A stretch of 64,000 bases of DNA, from assembly GCA_036365515.1 (NCBI GenBank), contig CM070876.1, positions 102,052,310-102,116,309 of the forward strand, given 5' to 3'. Positions 22,036 through 34,065 of this stretch are shown piece after piece. Both the position numbers and the translations under genes were made by a program. Each line of letters starts with the position of its first letter. The first letter of the stretch is position 1. The stretch comes from Torymus aiolomorphi. Taxonomy: Eukaryota > Arthropoda > Insecta > Hymenoptera > Torymidae. The notes below the pieces were generated by a model, which ran no database searches, was not told where the DNA came from, and was given only the letters and a program-made list of their open reading frames with translations.

Positions 22036-23293
22036 CACAGTGGTCCGAAACGCTGAAAAAATGGACAAAAATCAGTATTCACGCGGAAAATTATTATTAT
22101 GGGAATATCATAGTGAAAATTGATAGTTCATATCCTAAGGTATAAGATAGGCTACCGCTTTTTTGAACATTGTTGTTACATTTTTTTATACAGAGCGTTA
22201 AACAACAAAAAAACGGGAATCGAAAAATGACTTTTACACAAAATTCTTTTCAATGCTCCTAACGCAACCTTTCCTTCGCCCCGATTGCACTTCAAAAAAT
22301 GTATTAGGGGGAACTAATTAATGTCCGACGAGTGGACAGAAATTGAACGTAGAGAAACAGCATTTCACACTAATTTTTGATTGATTCAGCATCTCTGGTT
22401 ATTTACAGTGCAAATTTCAAATATTTAAGAATTACATACTATTACCATTTAAAATTTGATCAACACAATTTTTCAAAACATATATTTTCACGTAAAAGAG
22501 CCTGAGCTGTTCGACAAGATTGTTGCTGCTCTGATTCGCAACGATTAAAGTAGTTACAAATGCAATTATTAAAAAAAAAAAAAAAAAAAAAAATCATATT
22601 TTATTTCTAAAAATGCACTTTTTAGACAGTTTTTCAGTTGTTTTTTCATAATTAGATACCTCCAATTGACTTCTAGCAATTTTTTACATAGGAAACAACT
22701 GTAAAAAGTCATCGATTGGTTCCAAAATCCGCGGTGTGATGAAATCATCAATCCCTGTGATACAAATTTTAACCTACTTTATTATATTTAAACTTTGCTA
22801 ATATTTTCTATACCCAAAAAATGACCTGAAAAATTTTGTAAAATATACATTTCGACGTAAAAAAATGTCAGCTTTTTGATGAAAATATTTTCGAATCGAT
22901 TAGAAACAATTATGGTAGTGAAAAATGCAATTGTTTATAAAAAATGGGATTTTTAGTTAACATAAATGCATTTTTAAGGTGGTTTCCATTTTTTTTTTCA
23001 AAATCTGATCCGGTAGATCGATTCCTTGTCGTTTTTTACCTAAGAGAAAACTTCTAGCGCCATATTTTTTTGAAAATTCAGAGAATTTTGTGTAAAAGTC
23101 ATTTTTCGATTCCCGTTTTTTTGTTGTTTAACGCCCTGTATAAAAAAATGTAACAACAATATTCAAAAAAGCGGTAGCCTATCTTATACCTTAGGATATG
23201 AACTATCAATTTTCACTATGATATTCCCATAATAATCATTTTCCGCGTGAATACTGATTTTTGTCCATTTTTTCAGCGTTTCGGACCACTGTG
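22036..23293. mobile_element. Non-autonomous Transib-like element with RSS-like ends
   Basis: The 1258 bp element has inverted repeats of about 215 bp. Each end starts with heptamer CACAGTG, then 22 bases, then ACAAAAATC. It is flanked by CGCCG at 22031-22035 and 23294-23298. Transib transposons are known for 5 bp GC-rich target duplications of the CGNCG type and for ends resembling the RAG recombination signals (CACAGTG, spacer, ACAAAAACC). No transposase is encoded. The insertion disrupts a palindromic element whose other arm shows the empty site. Confidence 0.85.
22570..22592 (-). repeat. Poly(A)/poly(T) run inside the Transib-like element
   Basis: A run of over 20 A residues in the interior. 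It is useful only as a marker and is likely unstable. Confidence 0.9.
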
Positions 23294-23519
23294 CGCCGTC
23301 CTCTGCTCCGCGCCCTGCTCCGTGCTCTGCGCCATCTGCGCCGTGGTATCATCATTGCGCTGATTGGTTGATTCTATTAAGATCATAGAGCATATATCTA
23401 AGATCGGAATGGGTGGAATCAACCAATCAGCTCAATGCTTATACCACGGCGCAGACGGCGCAGAGCACGGAGCAGGGCACGGAGCAGAGCACGGCGCCTA
23501 TTGTATTTTCTCCCTTTTT

Positions 23520-23815
23520 TTCCTTTAAGGGTTATTCTCACTGTGTGAGCATGTACCCTGTTCCTCAATACGTCAAACCTCAAAATTTGTCCACAATAAA
23601 GATTACTTGAATGCCAATCTAGAGATGTTGATCCAAATGTTGATTGTAACTTCTTTACAGCAATAAGTATAATAACAACAAAAGCAACTGGTATTAGTGC
23701 TTCTTGCTGAATTGAAGAATTCAGCAACAAAATCTGTAGATCTTAGAACAGAAAGGCAATTAAAGTGGTGTTTCTATGAGGGAATAGGAACCAAAAGACG
23801 AGGTTTGGAAATGGT
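23520..23815. other. Stretch between palindromic element and retrotransposon
   Basis: No conserved domain is seen. The part adjoining 23819 may be the 3' UTR of the I-type retrotransposon on the minus strand. No poly(A) or short tandem tail could be located, so its 3' end remains undefined. Confidence 0.4.
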
Positions 23816-23818
23816 AAA

Positions 23819-25137
23819 TTAATATACAGGTATATTATTATCAAAAATATAACTAGAAAGAGTTTTGTATATACTGGGGTAGTTGAAGGGAATATTTGAA
23901 AGATTTGAGCGCAGAGGCACCCCCAACCTCCTGCATTCACGCAACAGAGGAGATCTGTGGTTTGAGAATAAGGGATAATTCGACACTAAATGTTCGACGT
24001 TATGGAGGCTTTCACCACACTCACAACTCTCCTCCACTACAAAATTTTTGGAGGCCAGCTGTGCCCTGGCTCGGCTATGTCCACTGCTGAGTCTATTTAA
24101 AATGCATACTTGTCCCCTGCTGAGTCCCCCAACCAGGAAGAACCTGGGGGAGAACACAAAATTGTCTATTTGTGAAACATAGAGTCTACCCTTCCTAGCG
24201 TTACCATAATTCCTTACATATTTCAACATGTTATTTTGGAGGTCTTTAAGTAAAATGGGTAAAAGATCTTTGGGTGGATAGAGAGAGAAAACAATATTAT
24301 CAGATTCACATACTTTTTTAGCAGCATTATCGGCAATATCATTTCCTGTTATATTTTTGTGGGCAGGAACCCAAAAAATTGAGAGTTTAATATTTTTTGA
24401 AAGTAATCTATAAGCATCCCTCCTTATGAGATAAATAAAAGGGTGCATTTTGGAGTCTAAGCCATTACATTTTAGTTTATCCGTAATACCCATCGAATCA
24501 GTAAAAATTACAACTGAATCAAAACTGAGACATAAGGCATGATCCAAAGCTCTCCATAAGGGCATAGAGTTCCGTAGACCATACCGAGATCTCGTCGGCT
24601 ATTCTAGCGGCAAATACTGATTGACTCTGATGCGAAAAGATAGAAAAACCTTTCTTGTTACTATACGTACCAGAGCTATCTGTGAATAAAATGAGGGTGT
24701 TAGGGTTGAATGTGCTGACAAGCTTCATCTACTCTTCCTAAGGGTTTTTTGTCTTAGTTTCCAGGCCCCACTTCGTGTTAATGACATCATCAATAAATAA
24801 AATATCATAGGGGCAAAAAAACGTTGGAAGCATACTTAGTCTAAGCATTTTTGATAATGATTCCAGCATATCTAACCAAACATGAAAAATTAAACTATAC
24901 CTTCGCGTCCTGTTACCCGGTCTGGAAATGTTGCAGAATTCTTTTATATAGTACAATTTAGAGATAATCAAATTATCGATTTTAGCTTGAAAAGACACAA
25001 CCATACGATGGGCGATATATAACCTCCTGGCCCTAAGATGGGGAATACCTGAAATGTGATGCAAAATATTGATTGGAGTAGTGATAATACATCCTAAACA
25101 GATCCTCATAGCACGATTTTGTAAAGTATCTAGTTTG
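23819..25137 (-). pseudogene. ORF2 C-terminal part: RT thumb connection, RNase H and CCHC tail
   Basis: Reading down from 25137, KLDTLQNRAMRICLGC directly continues the RT part that lies on the far side of the DNA transposon. RNase H follows in two overlapping frames: LILFTDSSGTYSNKKG and EISVWSTELYAL, then VIFTDSMGITDKL and IKLSIFWVPAHKNITGND with the final DIADNAAKK. Near the end, SCECGESLHNVEHLVSNYPLF is the cysteine/histidine tail common in such LINEs. Frameshifts occur near 24730 and 24540. RNase H would remove the RNA template during target-primed insertion. The stop codon is at 23819-23821. Confidence 0.88.
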
Positions 25138-25141
25138 TTAA

Positions 25142-28100
25142 GGGGACAAGCCATGGTTGAACCTGAAAAAAAGCTATTGTATTAATTCTTTAATAACAAA
25201 GCCAATATATAATTTTAAGAGTTCAAACTTTTTTTTATTATTAAGTTATACAATTACCTATAATTTAAGACTACATCATCCAGGTGTTTAAGATTTTGGT
25301 CTTGCAGTCCATTAGATTAAGAAACCCTTTTGAATTAGAAACTGGCATGTCATTGCCGCAGGAAATTTTTTGAACAAAGCAAGGCAGGGGTCTGCTTACT
25401 TAGGAGTACCTTTGTAGTTATACCACTTATAGAAAATGTGAGCTACTTTTTTTTTTTTTTTTTTTTAAATTGTTTTTTAATGAAAAATCTAATTTTTTTA
25501 TGTTTTTTTTTATTAAAATTTCAATATTTTTTGTAATTTTATTTTATAATTTTTTTTCTAAAGCCTTTTTCAAAAAAGTACCTCACATTTTCTATAACCA
25601 ACACAATTTTAAAGATACTCCTAAATTTCCAAACCTCTAGCCTGCTTTATTTAAAAGAAATCCTGCGGCAAAGTCCCTGTAAATACAAAAAACAAGTTAT
25701 TCAGAAATTCAATTCAAAGTTTTGGTTTTCTATAACTTTATATAAGTTTCAAAACTACTTACCAAAAATTTTTTTTTTCATTCTGTATGATATACTTTAG
25801 TGGAAAAAATGAAACAGATGCCAATTAGATGAAAGTAGTCCTGGCTAAATCATTTTAAATGTTGAATAAACCTATAAAAAAGAATTTCATTAATTCAACA
25901 ATATTTTTAAATTTTTTAGATTAATACATAAATGTTGTACTTATTTTTTTTTTTCGTACTAGGCTGAAAACATTGTTAGTCATAAATGTTATTGACAGTA
26001 AAAATAACCTCAAAATAAATTAATCCTTTTATGAGAGCCAATAACACACCTGTAAAAAGAAAAAAATTAATAAATATTATATTAGCTATTATCGCATAAA
26101 AATAACTTTTTACCTACTCTAGTAAGAACCTGGTGCATATGACTCTTCAGGTAAATTCAATTGCAGTCTTCTTCGTTTTCTCCTATTTTCTAAAGTATTT
26201 TCTTCGGCATTCCTCTCAGCATGAAATAATCTGATGTCATTGCTTTTCTGTGCCCACTCAATTGCAGCTACTCCAGGTTTCACATCAAAGGCTTCCATAA
26301 TATTCAGAAAAGCAACTCTTCCATCGTTGAAGCAAGTGACAGCAATACAAGCACCTGCTGTGAGCACATGTACACCACTGAAGGAGGTCTTGGTTACAAT
26401 CTTCCAAACTGAATTATTAAAACTCTCATTACTATTTTGGGTGTAACCGCCTAAACATCTGTGAAGCAGCTCCTGTTCAGAGAGATCTTTGTAAATTGGT
26501 TTCAACTGCTCCATAATCACTGCAGGAATACTGCCTTTATGATGAAAATCTTTTAGTTTTTTTTAGCCTTCGCTTTTTGCCACTTGCACCAACTGCTCTG
26601 TCCTGGTGGGCATAAATGATGTTGAGGATTCTGGTCTGTGGAAATCTTGTGGTAGTACGTAGCCCATATAGCATTCAGCATTTTTTCTACAGAGTCCGTG
26701 TTGTTTCTGATGGCATTACCATAATATGTGGTGAGCTGATCAATTACTTTTAATCGTCCTTGGCCTCCAATGGTTTTTCCATCGTCTAATAACTTTTTTC
26801 CAAAATTTTTCTTTAAATTCCTGAGTCTGGTTCCCATTCGTTTCTGGACGTGTCCCACACACTCCTTCTTTTCAACTTTAACTTCATCTCCATACGGTTT
26901 GGCCTGGCACAAAGCACTGTACACTTTCGAATCTCCATCTCCAATGTAATGATGGTATTTTACATTATACTTTTCTTGAGATCTTCTAAACATTTCCACA
27001 ACTCCATCGACTTCCATCTTTCCAGCACTCCCTTCATGGTTTGCTGCACATTTATCTTGATGATCACTGAACCAGTCTTCATATTCTTCTGTGCCTTTTC
27101 TATTTTCCCACTTTAAACATGCTTTACAAAAACTGTTCTTGATAAATATGTCAAGAACTTGTTGAGAACGCAAGCCAATCAAACTTGAAATTCCTTGCAA
27201 TGAAGAAAATCCTCTTTTTCTCCATGACCCATCACCAGATACATCTAGGCCTTGATTTTCAGCTGGTGTTAATGCTGTTTCCTTTTTGACGGCTTCTTGC
27301 ATAGAATTTTGTGCTACCTCTTGAGTCACTTTGCTTAAATCTTCATTGAGATGGTCATAAAAACTATGTGCAACAGGTGGTGGCAAATCCATGATTCCGC
27401 AAAAAGTTTGCAATGCAGCATATCCTTGCCCAATTGCTCTTAGTGCAAGAAGACTGCGTCTGTTGGTTTCATAAGCATTGCTTTGAGCTCCAACTTGCTT
27501 GCTCGTGCTTATAATTCTTCTCTCTGAACAATTTTTGCACATAATATTAAATTTGGAGCCAAGTCCTTGAATATCTTCTTCTATAATTTTAACTTGTTCT
27601 TTACATGTTGCACATACAAGAAATTTCTCCAGCTGTAAGAACAGAATGTTTATATCTATTATTCTGTTTCTTGTTTGTGACGCTTCTACAGATATATCTT
27701 TTATTTTCCCTGAAGTTGTACTTCTTTTCCTTTTGTTCGTGATTTTTTGTTGAACATTCTCTGAATTTTTGTTAAATCCTTTATGTTTTTTTTTTTTCTT
27801 CCAAATTTTCTCTTCTTTCCTGGAGCTCCTGATGTTCTATTTCTCTTGTCAGAATCCATAGTGGCTAATATCTAATCCTCTATAATGTTAGTTATTAAAA
27901 AACACAAATAAAAGTCACTCACTGAACTCACTAAATTAAAAATATTAACAACACTTTGCACAGTGCAGTTAACCTAAAATCGCTGTCTTCTACACTCTCA
28001 GTTAAAAGAGTTCTACACAGCACTTTATTTACAAAAAATTTTTTGTCAATACTGAATAAATTGCATTGAAAAATGCAGATTCAATTATATTCAAAACACT

Positions 28101-28521
28101 TTTAGTTTAAATCCCAACGACTATGGCGCTGACAGAACGTAAACAGATGAGATTTTAAACCATCTATATGTATTGTACGTATTATACTTTTGTATAAGTA
28201 GAGTAAAAGTAAAATACACGAGGTTTATACCTCGAGTTAAGTTTGCCTACTATGTCAATGTACATTTACGTTCTAAATTCAGTATTGTATGCTGTGAAGC
28301 ATAAAATAATATAAGATTAACAATAGTATATCTAAAATGGATAATTTAAGAAAAATCACTAAATATGCAAAAAAGTGACTTCACGGTTTTAGCTGTATTT
28401 TCAAAACGAAATCGAATTTGGAAATGCGGTTGGAAGCATAGTATTCAGAGGAAAATTTGCTATCAAAATAGTACATAAAAAAAAAATCGATTTTTCGACC
28501 CCCTAACCATGGCTTGTCCCC
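25142..28521 (-). mobile_element. Kolobok-like DNA transposon, 3380 bp, in a duplicated TTAA
   Basis: The ends GGGGACAAGCCATGGTT and AACCATGGCTTGTCCCC are perfect 17 bp inverted repeats flanked by TTAA at 25138-25141 and 28522-28525. TTAA duplications are typical of Kolobok and piggyBac. The encoded protein is of the arthropod Mutator-like DDE type (Pfam group 'Mutator'), not piggyBac, so Kolobok is preferred. Removing the element and one TTAA rejoins the host retrotransposon frame (GSRSKLL then NKLDTLQNR). It is therefore younger than that retrotransposon. Confidence 0.88.
26119..27859 (-). pseudogene. Kolobok/Mutator-like transposase, two homopolymer frameshifts
   Basis: This DDE-type transposase would cut and rejoin element ends. 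It starts at 27859 (MDSDKRNRTSG). A shift in the 12-base T-run near 27787-27797 leads into FLVCATCKEQVKI and the long frame below 27542: CKNCSERRI (second zinc CxxC), DVSGDGSWRKRGFSSLQG with the probable first catalytic Asp, YHHYIGDGDSKVY with the second, and CVGHVQKRMGTRLRNLKK. A further shift in the poly-A run near 26560 leads to IMEQLKPIYKDLSEQELL and HRCLGGYTQNSNESFN, where the final Glu is likely. Length would be about 575 residues, normal for the group. Both breaks are in homopolymers, so sequencing error rather than decay is possible. Confidence 0.85.
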
Positions 28522-28525
28522 TTAA

Positions 28526-30161
28526 GTAGTTTGGATCTCGAACCAGCGAATAAAAAGGCGGCCCAGTCAGCTCTAGGTCTAACTATAGACTTATAGAAGG
28601 TAAGAGCTGTACTGGGATGTATCCCCCACTTATTTCTGCACAAAAATGACAGCATATTAATGCCTAATTTTAATGAGTTAACAGTTTTCTCAATATGGTC
28701 ATACCAGTCCAAATTAGCATCCCAAATGACTCCCAGATATTTAAGGGATCCCGAATTAAAAATGCTCATGTCGTTCAAATTAACTGCTATGGAACCTGGT
28801 CTTATTCCACCTACGTTGAAACCAAAAAAAATTAGAGAGCATTTATTAAATGCAATTTTGAGGTTAATATTAGTAAGCCAATTGTATAGTAGATGAATAC
28901 CCTCATTTAGCTTGGCCCTTATAATTTCTAAATTCTTATTTCTAAAATAAATAATTATGTAGTCCACAAAACCCAAGATCCTAAGATCTACAGGGATATA
29001 AGAGTAAATCTGGCAAATATAAAGGTTAAAAAGAAGGGGGGACAGAATACACTCTTGGGGAAGACCTTTATTGGTAAACGCCTCCTTAAACGGAACATTG
29101 TTATAAAAGCCGATAATATGTCTATCACTAATGAGATTAAAGATAAATTTGTTGAAAATAGATGGAACACCTAGGTCTTTGAGAGTTCCCAATAATACTT
29201 CAAGGTTAACCTTATCGTATGCTCCTTCTAGATCAATGATAAGAACTCCCAATAAGTCACCTTTTTCTCTAGCTATAATCGAGTGTAAGTGAAGAGTAGC
29301 TAGGCAGTCCGCATAAGATTTGCCCCTGCGAAAGCCATTGAAGGATTTTGGCAATAAACCCTTACCCTCGCTCCACCACATCAGTCTATCATTGAGACAT
29401 CTCTCCAAAGTTTTGAGAAGAGTAGAAGCCGGCGATATGGGCCTATAACCTTTGTCCTTGCCCTTAGGGATGAAGCAAATCTTAAACTCTTTCCAAAGCG
29501 TGGGATAAGTGCCAGATTTGAAAATGTGATTATAAAATGATGTTAACTATTGAATGCAGTTGATGGGCAAATTTTTGAGTATTGTATATGAGATCCCATC
29601 TAATCCAGGTGCCGAATTTTGTTTGCTACCTTTGATCGCATTGAAGACTTCCTTTAGTGAAATATCAGCTTGCAGACACGGATCAGTGGAATCTCCAAAG
29701 TTGAAGTTCTCTAAATTCTCATAATGATAGCTACTGGCTATTTTACTAAAAGCCTCCATCAAAGGAGTATTATTCTCCGGGGTATTGTTATCAAGAGAAG
29801 AAGATGAAGGATTGTAAAACCTATTCTTAAATTTTTTAATAATTCGAAAATTCTCCACTATGCGTCTAGACGGGTCCATGGATGAAATAAAGTCTCTAAA
29901 ATTACTTTTTTCTATCAAATTCAGAGAGGAAGAAACCTCTTTTGAGACTTTCTTAAAGGTCTGCAGATTTTCAACAGTGGGGAATGATTTAAAGATTTTC
30001 AAAGCTTCTCGTCTTTTCGAAATCAAATCAGTGCACTCCTCATTCCACCTGATGCAATCCGGAAATTTCTTAGAAGTAGAACATGCGCTTGCTTTCAAGA
30101 AAACCGGATCATCTGAAGGCGAGGAAGAGTCTGGAATATTAACCTTACCACCAGCTTTCAA
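28526..30161 (-). pseudogene. ORF2 reverse transcriptase of the I-type retrotransposon
   Basis: Downstream of an RT linker (FPDCIRWNEECTDLISKRRE), the RT motifs appear: NSAPGLDGISYTILK, then after a stop near 29547 TYPTLWKEFKICFIPKGKD, RPISPASTLLKTLERCL, FNGFRRGKS, VLIIDLEGAYDKV, NKGLPQECILSPLLFNLYI and LGFVDYIIIYF, followed by SLKYLGVIWD. The catalytic segment should contain two adjacent aspartates (A-D-D); here it is V-D-Y, so the enzyme is inactive by substitution as well as by frame breaks. The frame continues to 28526 and is then cut by the TTAA-flanked transposon. Confidence 0.92.
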
Positions 30162-30296
30162 AATAGCTTCTTTAATTAGTTTGTTAAAAGCAGATAGATC
30201 ATCGTCTACATTTGAGAAAGTTGCAGGTAAGAACTCAGATGAAGACGACGCCTCATCTTTAAAAGTATTCCAATTTACCTTAGAAAGTTTAAATAT

Positions 30297-30982
30297 TCAA
30301 TTTGAGTAGAACTGTAATTTTTGAAAGTCATTACACACGACAGAGATGGGGAGATGATCACTCCCACAATTATTATCATCCACTTCCCAGCCGACTCTAT
30401 GGAGAATGTCCGTTGTACAAATTGAAATGTCCGGGCAACTATTTTTTTGTGCAATCCTAGTGGGGCTGCAATCGTTAAGAAAAACCAGATTATTAAATCG
30501 AATTATGGATTCCAACAGATATCTTCCTTGCTGATTTGTTGTTGAACTACCCCAATGATGGTGTTGACCGTTTAAATCACCCATAATGATACAGTTTCTC
30601 ACCTTAGCTAACTTGCCGAGAAGTTTTGAAAGAGCATCAACTTTAATTATATTTTAAGGGGGGTTGTACATAAAAAAAATATTAAACGAAAGGTCCTTTT
30701 CCCAAATTTTCAATGCTAACAGTTCTAAATTTCTAGGGCAATCATCCCAAATAATAGAAGAATATTGATACGATTTATGAATAAAAATAGCTAGGCCACC
30801 TCCTCTCTCTTTATCACAGTTTACCCTATCCTTCCTAATTTTACAAAAATCTCTCACGTCTGGAGGAATATCTACCTTATCGAGACCAGTTTCTGCAAAA
30901 CAAGTAACATCGGACTTATAGACAAGGTTGCCCATTTTCCCTTAATCCCATTGCAATTCAAATAAGTTAGTTTGCCCGCCAT
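30297..30982 (-). pseudogene. ORF2 AP-type endonuclease domain
   Basis: ORF2 probably starts at 30982 (MAGKLTYLNCNGIKGKW). After a frameshift near 30935 come CFAETGLDK (metal-binding Glu) and RGGGLAIFIHKSYQY. After a stop near 30654 come IIMGDLNGQHHHWGS, CPDISICTTD and GSDHLPISV with the catalytic Asp-His. This domain nicks the genomic target to prime reverse transcription. Key residues persist, but three frames are needed. Confidence 0.9.
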
Positions 30983-31065
30983 TAAACTTTTTTCAACAAA
31001 ACGCTTTTTTTACCTCCAGCGTAAATACAAGATTTTTTAAAATTAGTGATATCTAAATTGTTAGT

Positions 31066-32586
31066 TTAAAAAAATTTTTTTTTGGATTTAACAGATCCTT
31101 GAGATGACGAACTAGAAGAATTACTCTTTACTTTTTTATTATCCACAGCATTTTTTCGGTTAGTAATTTTCCCAGATAGGGGTATAATATTTTCTTCCTC
31201 TTCTGAGGCGTCTTTCAAAAAATTAAACTCATTTGCTTTATCGAAAGGGGGTATTTGAACGTTACTCCAACGGTCACGGCAACTCAGATTCTCTGGCGAT
31301 ACCGCCGAAAGAGTGTTATCCGTCTGCTCCCTAACTAGATTGGGATCTAAGCATGATGTAGAAATGATCACCTCCCGATCATACCCACTCGGGAAGGAGT
31401 CATGTGAGTCCTCATCATCCGATTGTACATGAGCCTCAGATGTAATGTCATGTGAGGGGGGCTGGCACCATTGAGAGTTAATCACAGTGTTGATGACAGT
31501 CTCCTCAACCAAGTCCAGTCTAAAATCTTGATTATTTTCTAGTAAATCTATTCTGTCGAAGAAAGGGTTAGGAAATTCAAAAGAAGGCACATTGTTTTTG
31601 ACTACGTCCTTCATGAATTTCTGTTTTGCAATAAAGATAGCTTATACCTTACTTACTTGAAGAGAGAATTGAATATTCTGACAGTCTGGGTTATCATGAT
31701 TTCGCCCACATGTCACACATCTGATCTCACTCCTGCAAAAATTAGATCCATGACCAAATCTTTGGCATTTGTTGCATCTGACGACCACAGGTGCATAAGA
31801 AGAGACCTTAAAAAAAACACCATAGAGTTCTAAGTACGGTGGAAGAGGCAGTTTGGTAAAAATTTTCAAAAGTTCTGTGTTAATTTTAACTTTCCCTTGA
31901 TCCGAGTCGATAGTTCTTTTGATTTTCTCCACTTTGTCAATACCCTCACCTTCTGAGCAAACAATGCCTTTTAGAAGAATATCTTCCGACAAATCTGGAG
32001 GAACTCCAGAAATCATCCCTATATTATAAATACCCTCTGCCGGGATAAAAGCTTTCCAGCTACTATTAACAAGTCTAATACCGTTCTCCACAAAATCATT
32101 GGCCTCAGTCGGTGAATAAAAAGAAAAAGAAACTTTCTTTATTCCAATTTTCCTAAGACCAGAGACTCAGAAGCCTGCATTAAGTAAAAGCAGCCCTATC
32201 GACACTATGTGGAGATTGCCCAAGTTATTATCCATGTCAGAGTCGAAAATGTGGACAAAAAAAGGGCCATTGGTAGAATCCGAATATCTGTTTTCTTTCT
32301 GAGAATCAAAATCTTTCAAAATAATCACATTAATATCCGCATTCGCAGAAATTGGAGTCTTCGGAGGGATTTGATTTTGAGATGGGTTTGAACTGTGTGT
32401 AAGGTTAGAAGGGTTTCTGGGAGGTGAATTCATGTTTTTATTACTACTGTTATCGAACAACTCAGAGTGAAGAGAAGGATTAGATCTATGAGATATTCTT
32501 GTATTTGAAGCCTGCACATTCTCTTTGCCTCTTTTTGATATTGGTTCCTGACCCTTATCAAATGTGTTGGGTCTTTTATTACCCAT
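31066..32586 (-). pseudogene. ORF1 (Gag-like) of the I-type retrotransposon with zinc knuckles
   Basis: The start is taken at 32586 (MGNKRPNTFDKGQEP), a polar Ser/Asn/Pro-rich N-terminus. NGPFFVHIFDSDMDNNLG begins the RNA-binding fold usual for these ORF1 proteins. A stop near 32167 is followed by KVSFSFYSPTEAND and FIPAEGIYNIGMISGVP. CNKCQRFGHGSNFC and CVTCGRNHDNPDC are zinc knuckles. After 31642 a further frame (31614-31066) carries an acidic, Ser-rich tail ending KKKFF. ORF1 protein packages the element RNA. At least two frame breaks are present. The knuckle order and RNA-binding fold exclude an LTR gag. Confidence 0.88.
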
Positions 32587-32639
32587 AGCGTCAAAATGAA
32601 TATTAAGAAAACCCAAAAACTCCAAGAATAACTAAAGAT

Positions 32640-33814
32640 ATATAACCTAACCTGATGTTAACCAAAAAGAGACTAAAAACTAAAAAACTAAATTCAGTAC
32701 GTTACATAAATACCAATAATATTGTGCAGAGGTAGTGTTTGGGTGATGAGCTTAATTTCTATCTACACAAATCTCCTCTGTGTAAGTACGAGTGAAGCTA
32801 TGTAAACAACATTCCAGGCTAGAATTTGAAACTAAAATTTTGAAACCCAATAAGCAGCTTCAAAACTCGACTCAACAACTTATTCACATTAAAACCTTAA
32901 AAGAAAAATCAAAAATAAGTAATAATGTTAAAATGCGTAAATCTAAATAAAACTGGTATTTAAGGTAAATAGGAGCTACCTTAATCCACTCTTAAAATTT
33001 AAGAGGGGAAAACTAGCCTACACCTATGTCAATGAAAGAGAATCAAAGATAATAACCCCCCTTACAGAAACTTAAAACCTCTTAAATTCAAATAAGAGGG
33101 AAAAGTGTAGTGCAAGATAGGCCACAAAACACATATAATTCACCAAAAATGATTTCTCTTTCTTTTTTTTTTTTTAATATTATAATTTTGTTATTATTTC
33201 CAAAAGTAGCAAAATCGCACGTCAAAAATACCAATATATCACTACGGGATAAGGATAGAATAATACATCAAATCTCAGACCCCGTAGAGTAATTAAAACA
33301 AAACTGAGTAAATTTAATCTATATAATACCTGTATAATGATAGAATGGTGATATATTGAAATAGAGGAATTCCTAGAAGCCACTGCCAGACTAAGCTCTC
33401 TTTGTGCTGGTGGAAGACAAAATTGCGTTCTTCCTTGGGCTGGACACGATGATGAAAGGCTGTATGAAGAAACTCCTCCAGCAATCTCTCCAGAATTGAT
33501 TATTCTCCTTCAAAAATGGCGCTATATTGCTCAATTCCAGACCTTCGGTCGAATATTCAAAATGGTGCGAGTCACAGATGGTTGAGAGAGCGAAATTTTA
33601 AATACGTGTTTACTGGTCAGCGGTTAAGAACGGAATCTGTATTTTCTCCCTAACTCGACGAGGCGCGCGCAGCTGCGCTGCAGCCTGCAGTGCATGCGCT
33701 TAGGCGTACATGCACACGGGTAAGGCCAACAGTGTCGCCGCCATTGCCATCGCTCTGCTGCGATGTTACACATTACTCATATGATAATAGGTAATAATCT
33801 ATTTTTTTTGTTTG
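32640..33814. other. Probable 5' UTR of the retrotransposon and flank
   Basis: No protein-coding signal is seen. The part at 33590-33775 is GC-rich (GACGAGGCGCGCGCAGC...) and would fit the internal promoter/5' end of the minus-strand LINE, but no target duplication was found to fix the end. Confidence 0.35.
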
Positions 33815-34065
33815 CAAATTATGTAAAATCAAGAGAACATTGCTCTAAGTTTCATAATATTATACCCTTCTGAAAAGTTTCAAGCCAAAATATTAATTCG
33901 TTTTTGCGCAAACTTTGAACAAAATTTTGACATCACGCTCCGTCCACCTCGAAATTTTGTTCAAAGTTTATGCAAAAACCAATTGATATTTTGACTTGAA
34001 ATTTGGCAGGAAGGTAGAATATTGTGAAACTTAGAGGAATGTTCTCTTGATTTTGCATAATTCGG
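33815..34065. mobile_element. Palindromic element P1
   Basis: The arms run from AAATTATGTAAAATCAAGAG inward to CAAACTTTGAACAAAATTTT and back from near 33935, with about 110 bases per arm and scattered mismatches. The inner and TCAAGAGAACA words are shared with P5 (35615-35992), so the two belong to one family. Confidence 0.8.

Larger units (their letters stand above)
22013..23514. mobile_element. GC-armed palindromic element, split by a Transib-like insertion
   Basis: The left part (from GGGAGAAAATACAATAGG) and the right part (to CCTATTGTATTTTCTCCC) are inverted repeats. The arms continue on the right side as 23294-23360 versus 23415-23514 with GC-rich CTGCTCCG words and an ATTGGTTGATT...AATCAACCAAT inner section. 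Without the insertion the element would be about 240 bp. It is non-coding. Confidence 0.85.
23819..32586 (-). mobile_element. I-type non-LTR retrotransposon (LINE with RNase H), decayed and interrupted
   Basis: On the minus strand an ORF1 with two zinc knuckles (32586-31066) is followed by ORF2 with AP endonuclease, reverse transcriptase and RNase H (30982-23819). RNase H after the RT, together with this ORF1 type, points to the I superfamily. A Kolobok-like transposon (25142-28521) sits inside the RT/RNase H connection. Several frameshifts and a mutated RT active site show that the copy is dead. The 5' end probably lies somewhere between 32600 and 33775; the 3' end is just below 23819. Confidence 0.88.

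Noticed and set aside
23413..23730. ORFs on both strands rich in Arg or Thr/Glu/Gln
   Set aside because: They overlap the GC-rich palindrome arms and change character at its border; not genes.
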